From assembly GCF_000314005.1 (NCBI RefSeq), contig NZ_JH980292.1, positions 984,530 to 1,048,529 of the forward strand: a stretch of 64,000 nucleotides of DNA, in the 5' to 3' direction. This DNA is from Spirulina subsalsa PCC 9445 (lineage in GTDB: Bacteria; Cyanobacteriota; Cyanobacteriia; Cyanobacteriales; Spirulinaceae). Positions within the stretch are counted from its first letter, which is position 1; every line of letters starts with the position of its first letter. A program made the position numbers and the translations under genes. Positions 28,335 to 37,020 of this stretch are shown here, in pieces. The notes under the pieces were generated by a model. The model had not been told where the DNA came from. It did not search any database and was given only the letters and a program-made list of their open reading frames with translations.

Positions 28335-29004
28335 GATTAAAAGAGGTTTTAGCTAAAGTAACCACTCCTGCCACGGGGATTCCCGCTTGGATTAAGACTT
28401 GAGTTGCTGAACGAATGGTTGCCCCTGTGGTGTAAATGTCATCTAGAAGGAGGACAGGAGAGGGAGGAAGACGCTTCTGGAAGGGGTTGCCTAGACAAAA
28501 GGCATTTTTTAGGTTTTCTGCCCGTTCTTGGGGATTTAAGCTGTACATGGCTTGGGTTTCGCGATCGCGCTTTAAACCCTGTGATTGTAACCGCAAACCT
28601 GTAAATCGGCAAAAACTCCGCGCTAAGAGTTCCGCTTGATTAAATCCCCGTTGTTGTTGACGTTGTGGGTGGAGGGGGATGGGAACAACTACATATTGAG
28701 CAGGAGTGGGGAAAGGAGGGGTTTTGAGCCAAGCTTCCCCCATCCACTGTCCCAAGGGTTCAGCCAGTTGGGGGTGATTATTATATTTTAAGGCCGCGAT
28801 CGCCCGTTTCAGCGCCCCTTGATACGCTCCCCAAGCAAACCCCTTGATGTCCTGCTCCCACACCCCCTGAGAGGAGGGGAGTTGACAGCGTTGTAGTTGA
28901 CGCTGGCAACTTGAACAGAGACATATCTCCGCCCTGCGATCGCACAAGGGACAATTTGCGCTTAAAAACAACGACAAAAAACTCTCCCATCCCCAACGTT
29001 TCAC
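28306..29004 (-). CDS. ComF family phosphoribosyltransferase-like protein
   Basis: A ComF/GntX protein: an N-terminal four-cysteine zinc site (CPLCDRRAEICLCSSC), and a C-terminal PRTase domain with VVPIPLHPQRQQQRGFNQAE and the PRPP loop VLLLDDIYTTGATIRS. In competent bacteria ComF is needed for DNA uptake; many cyanobacteria keep comF with type IV pili. The open frame begins with TTG at 29040, but GTG at 29004 follows a GGGGGAAAAGAG ribosome site and gives a usual N-terminus (232 aa). It overlaps gtrA by 29 bp. Confidence 0.88.
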   Translation of the reverse strand: MKRWGWESFLSLFLSANCPLCDRRAEICLCSSCQRQLQRCQLPSSQGVWEQDIKGFAWGAYQGALKRAIAALKYNNHPQLAEPLGQWMGEAWLKTPPFPTPAQYVVVPIPLHPQRQQQRGFNQAELLARSFCRFTGLRLQSQGLKRDRETQAMYSLNPQERAENLKNAFCLGNPFQKRLPPSPVLLLDDIYTTGATIRSATQVLIQAGIPVAGVVTLAKTSFNHEPAKNSYH

Positions 29005-29105
29005 CTCTTTTCCCCCATCTAAGCCAAAGTACGGATACAATTCTAGGGTCGCCTTGCGTTAAAATGCTCAACGTGTTGTCCCTTAAGAACTAACGTATAA
29101 GATAT

Positions 29106-29474
29106 ATGAGCTCTGCCAATACTGACAAAACGCAAGACGACAAAGTATTAGACGCGATGAAAAGTTTTGCGGAAACCTATGCGAAAAGAACTGATACTTA
29201 CTTTTGCTCTGAACCCTCCGTCACAGCCGTAGTTATTGAAGGATTAGCCAAACACAAACAAGAATTAGGCGCCCCTCTCTGTCCTTGTCGCCATTATGAA
29301 GACAAAGAAGCTGAAGTGAAAGCCGCTTATTGGAACTGTCCCTGTGTACCGATGCGGGAACGCAAAGAGTGCCACTGTATGCTGTTTATCACACCAGATA
29401 ACGAATTTGCTGGAGATCAACAAGAGATTGCCATGGAAGAAATTATCAAAGTTCGCGAAAGTTTAGCGTCCTAA
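29106..29474 (+). CDS. ftrC: Ferredoxin:thioredoxin reductase catalytic subunit
   Basis: Catalytic beta subunit that passes electrons from photoreduced ferredoxin to thioredoxin, linking light to enzyme regulation. All hallmark cysteines are present: C in YFCSEPS, then CPC, CPC and CHC motifs (CPCRHYEDKEAE, NCPCVPMRERKECHCMLF), which bind the 4Fe-4S cluster and form the active disulfide. The 122-residue length is typical. The variable subunit ftrV is not in this window. Confidence 0.97.
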   Translation: MSSANTDKTQDDKVLDAMKSFAETYAKRTDTYFCSEPSVTAVVIEGLAKHKQELGAPLCPCRHYEDKEAEVKAAYWNCPCVPMRERKECHCMLFITPDNEFAGDQQEIAMEEIIKVRESLAS

Positions 29475-29523
29475 GCTGTTCAGGTTGGCTAGAGAATTCC
29501 CCCTAGCCTCCTATTCAATGGAT

Positions 29524-29558
29524 TTATCCCCCCTAGCCCCCTTTGGAAGGGGGGATAA
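29524..29558 (+). terminator. Strong hairpin after ftrC
   Basis: TTATCCCCCC (29524-29533) pairs perfectly with GGGGGGATAA (29549-29558). It lies 50 bp after the ftrC stop. No U-run follows, so it may be a dispersed CCCCCTAGCC-type repeat serving as transcript end. Confidence 0.5.
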
Positions 29559-29598
29559 GACGGGGGGGAATTTTTGATCATCTCATGTTATTAAGCTC

Positions 29599-29979
29599 AT
29601 GTCATCGTCTCCCCTTGACCAAGGTATTCAGCAATTCAATCAACAAGACTTTTACGCCTGCCACGACACCCTAGAAGCCATTTGGATGGAAGCCACCGAA
29701 GGAGAGCGGAATTTTTATCAAGGCATACTACAAATAGCCGTCGCTTGTTATCATCTCAGTAATCATAATTGGCGGGGTACCGTCACCCTATTGGGAGAAG
29801 GAACAAGGCGATTGCGTTCCTACCAACCTGATTATGAGGGGGTGAACGTGAGTCAACTGTTAGCAGACAGTCTTGATTTATTGTCTCAAGTCCAACAGAT
29901 CACCCCTGAAGCCATTCCTCAATGGGTTCAAACTACCCCTTACCCGAAAATTTATCCGGTTCATGCAGATTCCCCTTGA
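29599..29979 (+). CDS. DUF309 domain protein
   Basis: A 126-residue helical protein with the DUF309 signature near the N-terminus (FNQQDFYACHDTLEAIWMEATEGERNFYQGILQIAVACYHLSNHNWRGTVTLLGEG). The conserved His/Glu pair (CHDTLEAIW) and the second histidine could bind a metal, but no function is established for the family. It lies upstream of the lptA-like gene on the same strand with 92 bp between them. Confidence 0.82.
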   Translation: MSSSPLDQGIQQFNQQDFYACHDTLEAIWMEATEGERNFYQGILQIAVACYHLSNHNWRGTVTLLGEGTRRLRSYQPDYEGVNVSQLLADSLDLLSQVQQITPEAIPQWVQTTPYPKIYPVHADSP

Positions 29980-30071
29980 AAAAGAAGGCAGTGGGGTACG
30001 GAAACTTGATCCGATTTGTTATCGTCAGGGAAAACACTCTCAACTCACCAGTTCGCAAATCACAAGGTTTT

Positions 30072-30596
30072 ATGGTTCAGCAATTTGGGTTAGCCGATTT
30101 CTCCCGCCGTTGGGGGGTTTTGCTCCTGCTCTCAGGCCTCGCCACTGGGTTAGGAGTCACAGTTCCCGCCCCGAATGCTCGCGCTCAAGTTGAAGATGGC
30201 CGAGCGATTACGGTACTTTCTGATATTCAAGAAGCCAACCAAGTTACAGGAGTCGTAACAGCGCGGGGCAATGTTCAGATTTTTTACCCAGCCCGGGATA
30301 TTAAAGCCACTTCCGCTCAAGCGCAGTATTTCAGCCAAGAGGGGCGGATTGTTTTAACGGGAAATGTGTTTGTTGTTCAAGAGGGGAACACTGTACGGGG
30401 GGAAACGATTACCTATTTGATTGAAGAAGGGCGTTTTATCGCTACGCCCCAAGCGAATCGTCAAGTGGAATCGGTTTATATTATCTCAGACCCCGAAGCA
30501 CCGCGCCCCACTGCCAACGCCGCCCCCCCCACTCCCTTTAATCCTAAACCCGCCTTTAAAGAGGCCTATAGTGAGCCAGTCATCAGTAATCAGTAG
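30072..30596 (+). CDS. lptA: LptA/OstA-like LPS transport protein
   Basis: Periplasmic bridge protein carrying lipopolysaccharide to the outer membrane. A signal peptide (WGVLLLLSGLATGLGVTVPAPNARA) precedes an OstA-like beta-jellyroll (AITVLSDIQEANQVTGVVTARGNVQIFYPARDIKATSAQAQYFSQEGRIVLTGNV...) and a low-complexity proline-rich tail. The frame is open from 29922, overlapping the DUF309 gene, but the ATG at 30072 gives a normal signal peptide (174 aa). lptB and lptF follow on the same strand. Confidence 0.85.
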   Translation: MVQQFGLADFSRRWGVLLLLSGLATGLGVTVPAPNARAQVEDGRAITVLSDIQEANQVTGVVTARGNVQIFYPARDIKATSAQAQYFSQEGRIVLTGNVFVVQEGNTVRGETITYLIEEGRFIATPQANRQVESVYIISDPEAPRPTANAAPPTPFNPKPAFKEAYSEPVISNQ

Positions 30597-30617
30597 GAGA
30601 TGAGGTGTAGGGTGTGG

Positions 30618-30676
30618 GGGAATTGATAATTATTCCCTATTCCCTATTCCCTATCCCCTATTCTCTATTCCCTTGC
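30618..30676. repeat. TTCCCTA-type short repeat run
   Basis: Tandem ATTCCCT units directly upstream of lptB; same dispersed family as elsewhere in this window. Confidence 0.8.
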
Positions 30677-30677
30677 C

Positions 30678-31406
30678 ATGACTATTGTTTTGCAGGATAT
30701 CCAAAAATCTTACGGGAAACGCACGATTGTTAATCGGGTGAGCCTTAAGGTGTCCCGTGGGGAAATTGTGGGGTTATTAGGCCCCAATGGGGCGGGAAAA
30801 ACCACCACCTTTTATATTGCGACGGGATTAGTTAAGCCTAATCTGGGGAGTGTGTGGCTAAATGGTCATGAAGTCACTAAGTTGACGATTAACCAGCGAT
30901 CGCACTTAGGCTTAGGCTACCTCACCCAACAAGCGAGTATTTTCCGTAACCTCACCGTAAGCGATAATATCCGTCTGGTGTTGGAGCAGAATAACATGAC
31001 CCATCGCCAACGGGAACAACGCCTCTGGCAACTGTTGAGTGAATTTCGTCTCGAAAAAGTGGCTAAAACCCTGGGGCGGTTTGTTTCAGGGGGGGAACGA
31101 AGACGGACAGAAATTGCCCGCGCTTTGGCTTCCGGGAAAGACGGCCCCCAGTTTTTGCTGTTAGATGAACCTTTTGCTGGGGTGGATCCCATTGCGGTGA
31201 CAGAAATCCAGGCGATTGTGGCTCAACTGCGCGATCGCAATATGGGCATCCTAATCACCGACCACAACGTTAGAGAAACCCTCGAAATTACCGATCGCGC
31301 CTACATCCTCCACGATGGGGAAATTCTCGCCTCGGGAAATGACAAAGAACTGTATGCTAACACTTTGGTTAGGCAATACTATCTAGGAGATAACTTCCAA
31401 ATTTAG
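30678..31406 (+). CDS. lptB: LPS export ABC transporter ATPase
   Basis: ATPase that powers LPS extraction with LptF/LptG. The 242-residue protein has Walker A GPNGAGKTT, the signature SGGERRRTEIARAL, Walker B FLLLDEPFAGVDP and the switch His in ITDHNVRETLEITDRAYIL; the last segment and the short length are typical of LptB rather than an amino-acid ABC ATPase. It is placed between the lptA and lptF genes. Confidence 0.95.
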   Translation: MTIVLQDIQKSYGKRTIVNRVSLKVSRGEIVGLLGPNGAGKTTTFYIATGLVKPNLGSVWLNGHEVTKLTINQRSHLGLGYLTQQASIFRNLTVSDNIRLVLEQNNMTHRQREQRLWQLLSEFRLEKVAKTLGRFVSGGERRRTEIARALASGKDGPQFLLLDEPFAGVDPIAVTEIQAIVAQLRDRNMGILITDHNVRETLEITDRAYILHDGEILASGNDKELYANTLVRQYYLGDNFQI

Positions 31407-31455
31407 GGGTAAAACCGAGAAGCCCCACACTACACCGTCAGATTAGTGTGGCAGT

Positions 31456-32676
31456 ATGTCACTTAAGCCTCTTTCTTCACTGCTCTCACAGTTCCCACTC
31501 ATGACCATCGCTCACGTTAATCTATTTATCTCCCGATTCCTCCGCCTCTCCTTATTAGACCGTTATCTAATTGGCGAACTCGTACCCCCTTTCCTCTTTG
31601 GCGTGGGTCTATTTTCCTCCCTTGGGGTAGCCGTCGGCACCGTCTTTGATTTAGTCCGTCAAGTTACCGAATATGGTCTACTCCTAGACGTTGCCATTAA
31701 AGTTTTACTACTCAAAGTCCCCGAATTTGCCGCCTATGCCCTCCCTGTCTCCCTCCTCCTCACCACCCTGATGACCTATAGTCGTCTGTCGGGAGATAGT
31801 GAACTGATTGCTCTGCGCAGTGTCGGCATTAGTACCTATCGCTTGGTCGTCCCCACCCTGATTATGAGTATTGTCGTCACAGGATTAACCTTCCTGTTTA
31901 ACGAGTTAGTCGTTCCGGCCGCCAACTATCAAGCCGCCCTGACCTTAGAACGAGCCTTAAACCAAGAACAGCCAAAATTCCAAGAAAACAATATTTTTTA
32001 TCCCGAATATACCCAAATTCAAGACGAAAATGGCCGGAGTCGTCCCATTCTCAGCCGTTTGTTTTATGCCGAACAATTCGACGGCAAAAACATGAAACGC
32101 CTCACCGTATTAGACCGTACTCAAGACGGGGTAAGTCAAATTGTTACCTCGGAATCAGCTTCTTGGAACTTCCGAGAGAACAAATGGGATTTTGTCGATG
32201 GGGTGATTTATCTTATTTCTTCCGATGGTTCTTTCCGTAATATTCTGCGATTTGATCGGCAAATGTTACAGCTACCCCGCACTCCCCTTGACTTAGCGCA
32301 ACGGGCGAGAGGAAACCAAGAAATGAATATTGCTCAAGCCCAAGAACGCTTACAAATCCTTAAATTGAGTGGAGATGAAGCGGAACTTCGGAAACTCAAG
32401 GTTCGCATTCAACAAAAATATGCCTTTCCCTTTGTCTGTATTGTGTTCGCTCTGCTCGGGGCAGCTTTAGGCAATCAACCCCAACAAACCAGTCGCGCTA
32501 CCAGTTTCGGGATTAGTGTGGTGGTAGTGTTCGCCTATTATCTGCTCTTTTTCGTCACCGGAGCGATGGGTTTAGTGGGCATTTTCTCGCCCTTTGTTGC
32601 CGCTTGGCTAGCCAATATGTTTGGGATTGTAGTAGGGGGATTACTCCTCTTCCGTTCTGCCAATCAATTCAGTTGA
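31456..32676 (+). CDS. lptF: LptF/LptG family LPS permease
   Basis: Inner-membrane LPS permease of 406 residues (YjgP/YjgQ family). Three membrane segments at the N-terminal half (LIGELVPPFLFGVGLFSSLG, LKVPEFAAYALPVSLLLTTL, LVVPTLIMSIVVTGLTFLF), a periplasmic jellyroll (about 150-300) and three at the C-terminus. As commonly in cyanobacteria, one LptF/G gene lies here, not the enterobacterial lptF-lptG pair. A start at 31501 (MTIAHVNLF) is also possible. Confidence 0.9.
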   Translation: MSLKPLSSLLSQFPLMTIAHVNLFISRFLRLSLLDRYLIGELVPPFLFGVGLFSSLGVAVGTVFDLVRQVTEYGLLLDVAIKVLLLKVPEFAAYALPVSLLLTTLMTYSRLSGDSELIALRSVGISTYRLVVPTLIMSIVVTGLTFLFNELVVPAANYQAALTLERALNQEQPKFQENNIFYPEYTQIQDENGRSRPILSRLFYAEQFDGKNMKRLTVLDRTQDGVSQIVTSESASWNFRENKWDFVDGVIYLISSDGSFRNILRFDRQMLQLPRTPLDLAQRARGNQEMNIAQAQERLQILKLSGDEAELRKLKVRIQQKYAFPFVCIVFALLGAALGNQPQQTSRATSFGISVVVVFAYYLLFFVTGAMGLVGIFSPFVAAWLANMFGIVVGGLLLFRSANQFS

Positions 32677-32990
32677 ACAAAAATAGCGACGCACTCCCCC
32701 ACCTCGCGGAATACAGGTAGGGGAGCATTCATGGGCTAGTTGGACATCGGGAATCGGGAGTCGGGAGTCCGGGAACTCTCCCCCCCTGTTCCCTGTTCCC
32801 TAAAATAAAAGAGTTTTGGCTATTCACTAGCCACTATTCCCCTGCTCCCCTGCTCCCCCTATTCCCTATTCCCTATTCCCTGATATACTGAGGTCAATCT
32901 ACAGTAGAGGTGACGTTTTGTGCTGAGGAGTCCTAGTCTAACTCTCAGAGTAGCAAGAGAGAGCCTCTTTATCTTCAAGCGCTCTACCCA
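32677..32990. other. 314-bp intergenic region of repeats
   Basis: A hairpin CTCCCCCACCT/AGGTAGGGGAG lies at about 32693-32724 after lptF and may end its transcript. The rest (32748-32886) is GGGAGTC and TTCCCTATTCCC repeat runs. No gene seen. Confidence 0.6.
32748..32886. repeat. GGGAGTC/TTCCCTA short repeat runs
   Basis: Two runs with opposite strand composition separated by AT-rich sequence; same dispersed family as elsewhere in this window. Confidence 0.8.
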
Positions 32991-34184
32991 ATGTCCATCT
33001 CCTTGTTTATTGATGCAATTGCTCGCACGCTAGATCAGCATGAGAATGCCTTGCGCATTCGCAAACTGTTGTTTTGTGCCTGTCATCAACGCTGGGAAGG
33101 CGATCGCAAGGTTTTAGAACAGCTTGACTTAGCCCGTTTAGTCCAAGAGTTTTACACGAATAATTTAACCCTTGATCAATGTACGGAATCCCTATTCTAT
33201 ATAGTTAATCATTTAAACCGCAAGGGCGAATATACCAAAGTTGCCAATTTTATTATTGCCGAACTCGAAAAACTCTACGAAGTCATTGCCGAATCAACCG
33301 AGTTTCTCCCACCCTCAGAAGTCACAGAATTTACGCCCATTAACTCCTATCAAATGTCCGTGAGTAAAGTGGCGGCTCAACTGGATCAGCACCCAGAAGT
33401 TCTACGTCTTCGTAAGTTAGTGTATTGTGCTTGTTACAACAAATGGGAAAATAGTCCCCATGTTTTAATGGGCTTTAACTTAGCCGAAGAACTGTTAAGC
33501 CTACGAGAACAGTATGCGACCTTAGATGATTTAAGTCTGACCTTACAAGTGATTGTTAAAAGTTTAAATCGTAAAGCAACCTACGCCAAAGTCAGCAACG
33601 TCCTACTCTCTCAAATGGGTCTTTTATACCCTCAATCAACAGCCGAAGAAAAAACCGTTTTGCGTGTTGTTTCCCCACCGTTACCTTCATCCGCTCCTCC
33701 TCCCCCCGTCAATGACACAGAAGAAGTAACCGGCCCCCTCAATCATGGTTCAGTACCCGATGATAGTTTAGCCTCAGACCTTTGGGCTGACCCCCCCCTA
33801 GCCCAACCCCCCCTAGAAGAAACGGGTTTAATTGAACCCTCCGCTATCCAAGACGCTATCCGAACCCCTGCATCCCCGCCCAAAAGTTCCACCTATGACC
33901 CTTTTAAAGTCCGTCTGGAGGTGATGAAGTACGCGAACCCCTTGCGAGCCAAAATTTTAGTTTACTCGGTCTTACACCCGACATTTGATGGAAGTAGTGC
34001 AGACTGGTCAAATTTGCGATCGCAAACCCTCAATTACCTCCTCTTTCAACTGTATAATCAATACTCCGAATATTCCGAACTCGCCAACCAACTCTATACA
34101 ACCCTCAGCCATCTCGACTATCCTGAAGAAAATGCACAAGTCGCAGAAGCCATTTTACAAGCCATAAAACCCTATTATTCCTAA
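32991..34184 (+). CDS. Unknown protein with three copies of a repeated helical domain
   Basis: I do not recognise this 397-residue protein. It holds three degenerate copies of an approximately 90-residue helical domain: residues 8-97 (LRIRKLLFCACHQRWEGD...LNRKGEYTKVANFIIAELEKLY), 122-218 (LRLRKLVYCACYNKWENS...LNRKATYAKVSNVLLSQMGLLY) and 308-397 (LRAKILVYSVLHPTFDGS...EENAQVAEAILQAIKPYY). A proline-rich linker joins copies 2 and 3. Copies 1 and 2 share an invariant C-x-C at about residue 10 of the domain; copy 3 has lost it. There is no signal peptide or membrane segment. It is followed 42 bp later by the pentapeptide gene on the same strand. Confidence 0.85.
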   Translation: MSISLFIDAIARTLDQHENALRIRKLLFCACHQRWEGDRKVLEQLDLARLVQEFYTNNLTLDQCTESLFYIVNHLNRKGEYTKVANFIIAELEKLYEVIAESTEFLPPSEVTEFTPINSYQMSVSKVAAQLDQHPEVLRLRKLVYCACYNKWENSPHVLMGFNLAEELLSLREQYATLDDLSLTLQVIVKSLNRKATYAKVSNVLLSQMGLLYPQSTAEEKTVLRVVSPPLPSSAPPPPVNDTEEVTGPLNHGSVPDDSLASDLWADPPLAQPPLEETGLIEPSAIQDAIRTPASPPKSSTYDPFKVRLEVMKYANPLRAKILVYSVLHPTFDGSSADWSNLRSQTLNYLLFQLYNQYSEYSELANQLYTTLSHLDYPEENAQVAEAILQAIKPYYS

Positions 34185-34226
34185 TGTGTTCACCCCCTAA
34201 TCTATCTACTGCTTCACCTAAATTTT

Positions 34227-35225
34227 ATGAATGCTCAAGAGTTGATTGCTCGTTATGAAGCTGGACAAACTCAATTTACAGGAGTATCCGTCAGTGGTGC
34301 AAACTTATTCAATGCAGACTTAATTGGCATTGACTTACGCCAAGCAGACTTACATGGCACTATTTTAGTCTTTTCCTATCTCAGTCGTGCCAAGCTCAAT
34401 AAAAGCAACTTACAAGGAGCCAAACTAAGCGGGGCCAATCTCAATCAAGCCTCCTTAACCGGGGCGAATCTTCATTCCGCCGATTTACATGGTGCAACAC
34501 TACAAGAAGCCGACTTACGCAGTGCCGATTTAACCTTAGCCACCCTGCTTGATGCTAACTTAATCAATGCAGATTTACGCGGAGCAAAATTAAGCGGGGC
34601 GAATCTTACCGGAGCTTGTTTACGGGGGGCAAATTTACGGGAAGAAAAGCGCATTTATACCGCTCAATTAGTGGGGGCTATTCTCTGTCAAGTCGATTTA
34701 CAAGGGTCTGATTTAAAAGGGGCAGAATTGCCCAAAGTTAACCTAAGCGGGGCGAATTTACGCGAGGTCAATTTCCGGGATGCGAACTTAACCGAGGCCG
34801 ACTTAACCGGAGCCGATTTAACCGGAGCTTATTTAACCGATGCCAATTTAACCGGAGCCAATTTAGCCGGAGCCATTTTAACCCAAGCCAAATTAGAACG
34901 AGTTTGGTTAATGGATGCGGATTTAACCGAAGTGTCTTTAGAGGGGGCTGTATTGCCGGATGCTCGTTTGAGTAAAGCGAATTTAAACCGAGCCAATTTG
35001 AGCAAAGCGCGGTTAAATCGAGCGGATTTAAGTCGGGCAAGCCTGAAAAATGCCAACTTAGAAGAAGCATCCCTCATTGAGGCCTATTGTGCGCGGACAG
35101 ACTTCACCGGGGCGAATTTCCGTCAAGCCAACCTGGTGCGGGCGGAGTTAAGTAGTGCGGTGCTGACTTGGGTAGAATGGCAAGGGGCGACGATGCCGGA
35201 TGGGAGTGATTATGTTGCCCGGTGA
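34227..35225 (+). CDS. Pentapeptide-repeat protein
   Basis: A 332-residue protein made almost wholly of A(D/N)LxX five-residue repeats (SGANLNQASLTGANLHSADL and so on), which fold as a right-handed quadrilateral beta-helix. A short helical start (MNAQELIARYEAG) precedes the repeats and a C-terminal cap ends in WVEWQGATMPDGSDYVAR. One interruption (EEKRIYTAQ) occurs near residue 140. Such proteins are plentiful in cyanobacteria and mostly unassigned. No gyrase-mimic or kinase partner is adjacent. A signal peptide is absent. Confidence 0.92.
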   Translation: MNAQELIARYEAGQTQFTGVSVSGANLFNADLIGIDLRQADLHGTILVFSYLSRAKLNKSNLQGAKLSGANLNQASLTGANLHSADLHGATLQEADLRSADLTLATLLDANLINADLRGAKLSGANLTGACLRGANLREEKRIYTAQLVGAILCQVDLQGSDLKGAELPKVNLSGANLREVNFRDANLTEADLTGADLTGAYLTDANLTGANLAGAILTQAKLERVWLMDADLTEVSLEGAVLPDARLSKANLNRANLSKARLNRADLSRASLKNANLEEASLIEAYCARTDFTGANFRQANLVRAELSSAVLTWVEWQGATMPDGSDYVAR

Positions 35226-35337
35226 AATGGGGGAAAATGCGAGAAAGAGGGATGGGGGTCTTAAATGCCCTTCCCTCTTCCTCCGCCTTCCTCACACCCA
35301 AGACTTTAGCGGCTGACCACCGCTAAAACTCCTACCA

Positions 35338-35523
35338 TTACTTACCCGCTTTCAGGTTGACTGATTCTAACTCCGAAAGGCGAAATGTTACTAATTTGTC
35401 CCAGTTTCCCCCTTCAAATAACACAGCCGCCTTGCCATCACTGACACGCTGAACCAGTCCCTCAAAACGATAGTAGGTATCATCAACATTCGTAACGCGA
35501 ACCGTTGTTCCGGGCAAAATCAT
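35338..35523 (-). CDS. ndhS: NDH-1 subunit NdhS
   Basis: A 61-residue SH3-like protein of the photosynthetic NDH-1 complex, at the ferredoxin-docking site. The sequence [19 protein letters not shown], then [31 protein letters not shown], is the conserved NdhS core. The open frame extends to 35607, but the extra 28 residues are absent from the family as I know it, so I start at the ATG at 35523. The start is about 90 bp past the rodA gene's 3' end on the same strand. Confidence 0.88.
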   Translation of the reverse strand: MILPGTTVRVTNVDDTYYRFEGLVQRVSDGKAAVLFEGGNWDKLVTFRLSELESVNLKAGK

Positions 35524-35610
35524 CTTTTTTTTAGGCTGAGTGTTTATAGCTTTAGGTCGAGATCCGTCGATTTTATCATGTTCGCCTCTCATCCCGTAGG
35601 GTATCAAGCG

Positions 35611-36873
35611 CTAGGTGCGAAAATGGCGGCGAGGTCGATGGGTAGCCACCGATTCGACTAAGCCCAAGGCGATAAAATTGGTCAGGAGAGCAGAACGGCC
35701 GTAACTTAGCCAAGGTAAGGGAATCCCGGTAATAGGGGCTAATCCAACGGTCATGCTGATATTGACAAAGACCTGAAATGCAATCATTGATAACACCCCC
35801 ACGGCTAAGAGAGAACCAAAATCCTCCGTTGAGTTTTGGGCAATAATCAGCAAGCGGAGGCAAATGAGCCAAAAGGCCAGCAAAACCAACATGGCTCCCA
35901 CAAAGCCCAATTCTTCGCCAATCGCCGAAAAAATAAAGTCTGTATGTTGTTCGGGGATAAAATTTAACTGGGTTTGGCTACCCTCATTTAAACCCGTTCC
36001 CCACACTTCCCCAGCCCCTACGGCAATCCGGGATTGAATCAGGTGATATCCTCCCCCTAGGGGGTCTTTTTCCGGGTGTAAAAAGAGGGTGAGACGGTCT
36101 TTTTGGTAAGGTTTGAGCAGTCCCCACAAAAATCCCCCGGCCCCCCCAGCCACGACATTGATAAACACGGCAACAAATGTCCCAATCACGCGCCAAGGCA
36201 GGGTAAACCAAGCTATCAGACTCATTAGCCCGACCCAGAGAAACCAACTGGGGAGATAGACATTGTAGACAATAGCCGCCACGAGGGGCGAGAGGAGTAA
36301 AATCAACCAGCCGGGGTTAGCATTCGCCCAGTACAACATTCCTAGGGTAATGGCTCCAAATACGAGGGATGTTCCTAAGTCCGGTTGCAGGAGAATTAAC
36401 CCCCACGGCAAGGCTGTAACGGCTAAAGCGCGAAACACGGCTGTAATGGTTGAGGCGGGTCGATGGTGGAGTAGGGCGGCTTGGGTGATAATTAATCCTA
36501 CTTTGGCAAATTCTGAAGGTTGGACGTTAAAGGTACCAATATTGACCCAACTTTGCGCCCCATTGGCTTCTACCCCAATGAAAATGACCAACAAGAGGGA
36601 AATATTGGTTAAAACGTAGATCACCCAATGCCACTGAAGGAGGAACTCATAGCGCCAACGGGCAATAACTAGGGCAAGGACTAAGCCTAAACCGCCGATA
36701 ATCCAATGCTGCCACCAATCGGTTAAGCCCTCATTTAATTCGGTGGAGCGAATCATTAACCCTCCTAAAACCGTTAGGGCAATAATTAACCCGATGAGGG
36801 TCAGATCCAGATTTTGCCAGCGAGCAATCCAAACTTTCCAAGCCAAATTTTGGCTAAATGGGCGTTGCAACAT
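35611..36873 (-). CDS. rodA: RodA/FtsW family SEDS protein, copy 1
   Basis: A 420-residue polytopic peptidoglycan glycosyltransferase of the SEDS family, with about ten membrane segments. The conserved region reads LLQPDLGTSLVFGAI, then GEELGFVGAMLVLLAFW and LPWLSYGRSALLTNF. A second copy lies at 38728-39993. The open frame extends to 36930, but the ATG at 36873 matches the paralogue's start residue for residue, so I use it. It may serve elongation with an unlinked PBP2. Confidence 0.92.
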   Translation of the reverse strand: MLQRPFSQNLAWKVWIARWQNLDLTLIGLIIALTVLGGLMIRSTELNEGLTDWWQHWIIGGLGLVLALVIARWRYEFLLQWHWVIYVLTNISLLLVIFIGVEANGAQSWVNIGTFNVQPSEFAKVGLIITQAALLHHRPASTITAVFRALAVTALPWGLILLQPDLGTSLVFGAITLGMLYWANANPGWLILLLSPLVAAIVYNVYLPSWFLWVGLMSLIAWFTLPWRVIGTFVAVFINVVAGGAGGFLWGLLKPYQKDRLTLFLHPEKDPLGGGYHLIQSRIAVGAGEVWGTGLNEGSQTQLNFIPEQHTDFIFSAIGEELGFVGAMLVLLAFWLICLRLLIIAQNSTEDFGSLLAVGVLSMIAFQVFVNISMTVGLAPITGIPLPWLSYGRSALLTNFIALGLVESVATHRPRRHFRT

Positions 36874-37020
36874 GAAGGAAAACCATCCAAGAACAAGAAA
36901 AAAGGGAAAGGATTCCCCCTTGAATGCCAAGGTTAATTTCCTTTCGCCTTCCTTTGTTATATCTCATTTAACGCTCTTTCCATCCATTGAACGATGGGGA
37001 ATTGAGGGGATCCGGTTGGC

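Noticed and set aside
34472-35077. Antisense open frames with Leu/Arg-rich repeats
   Set aside because: They are exact shadows of the pentapeptide repeats, whose codon periodicity keeps other frames open.
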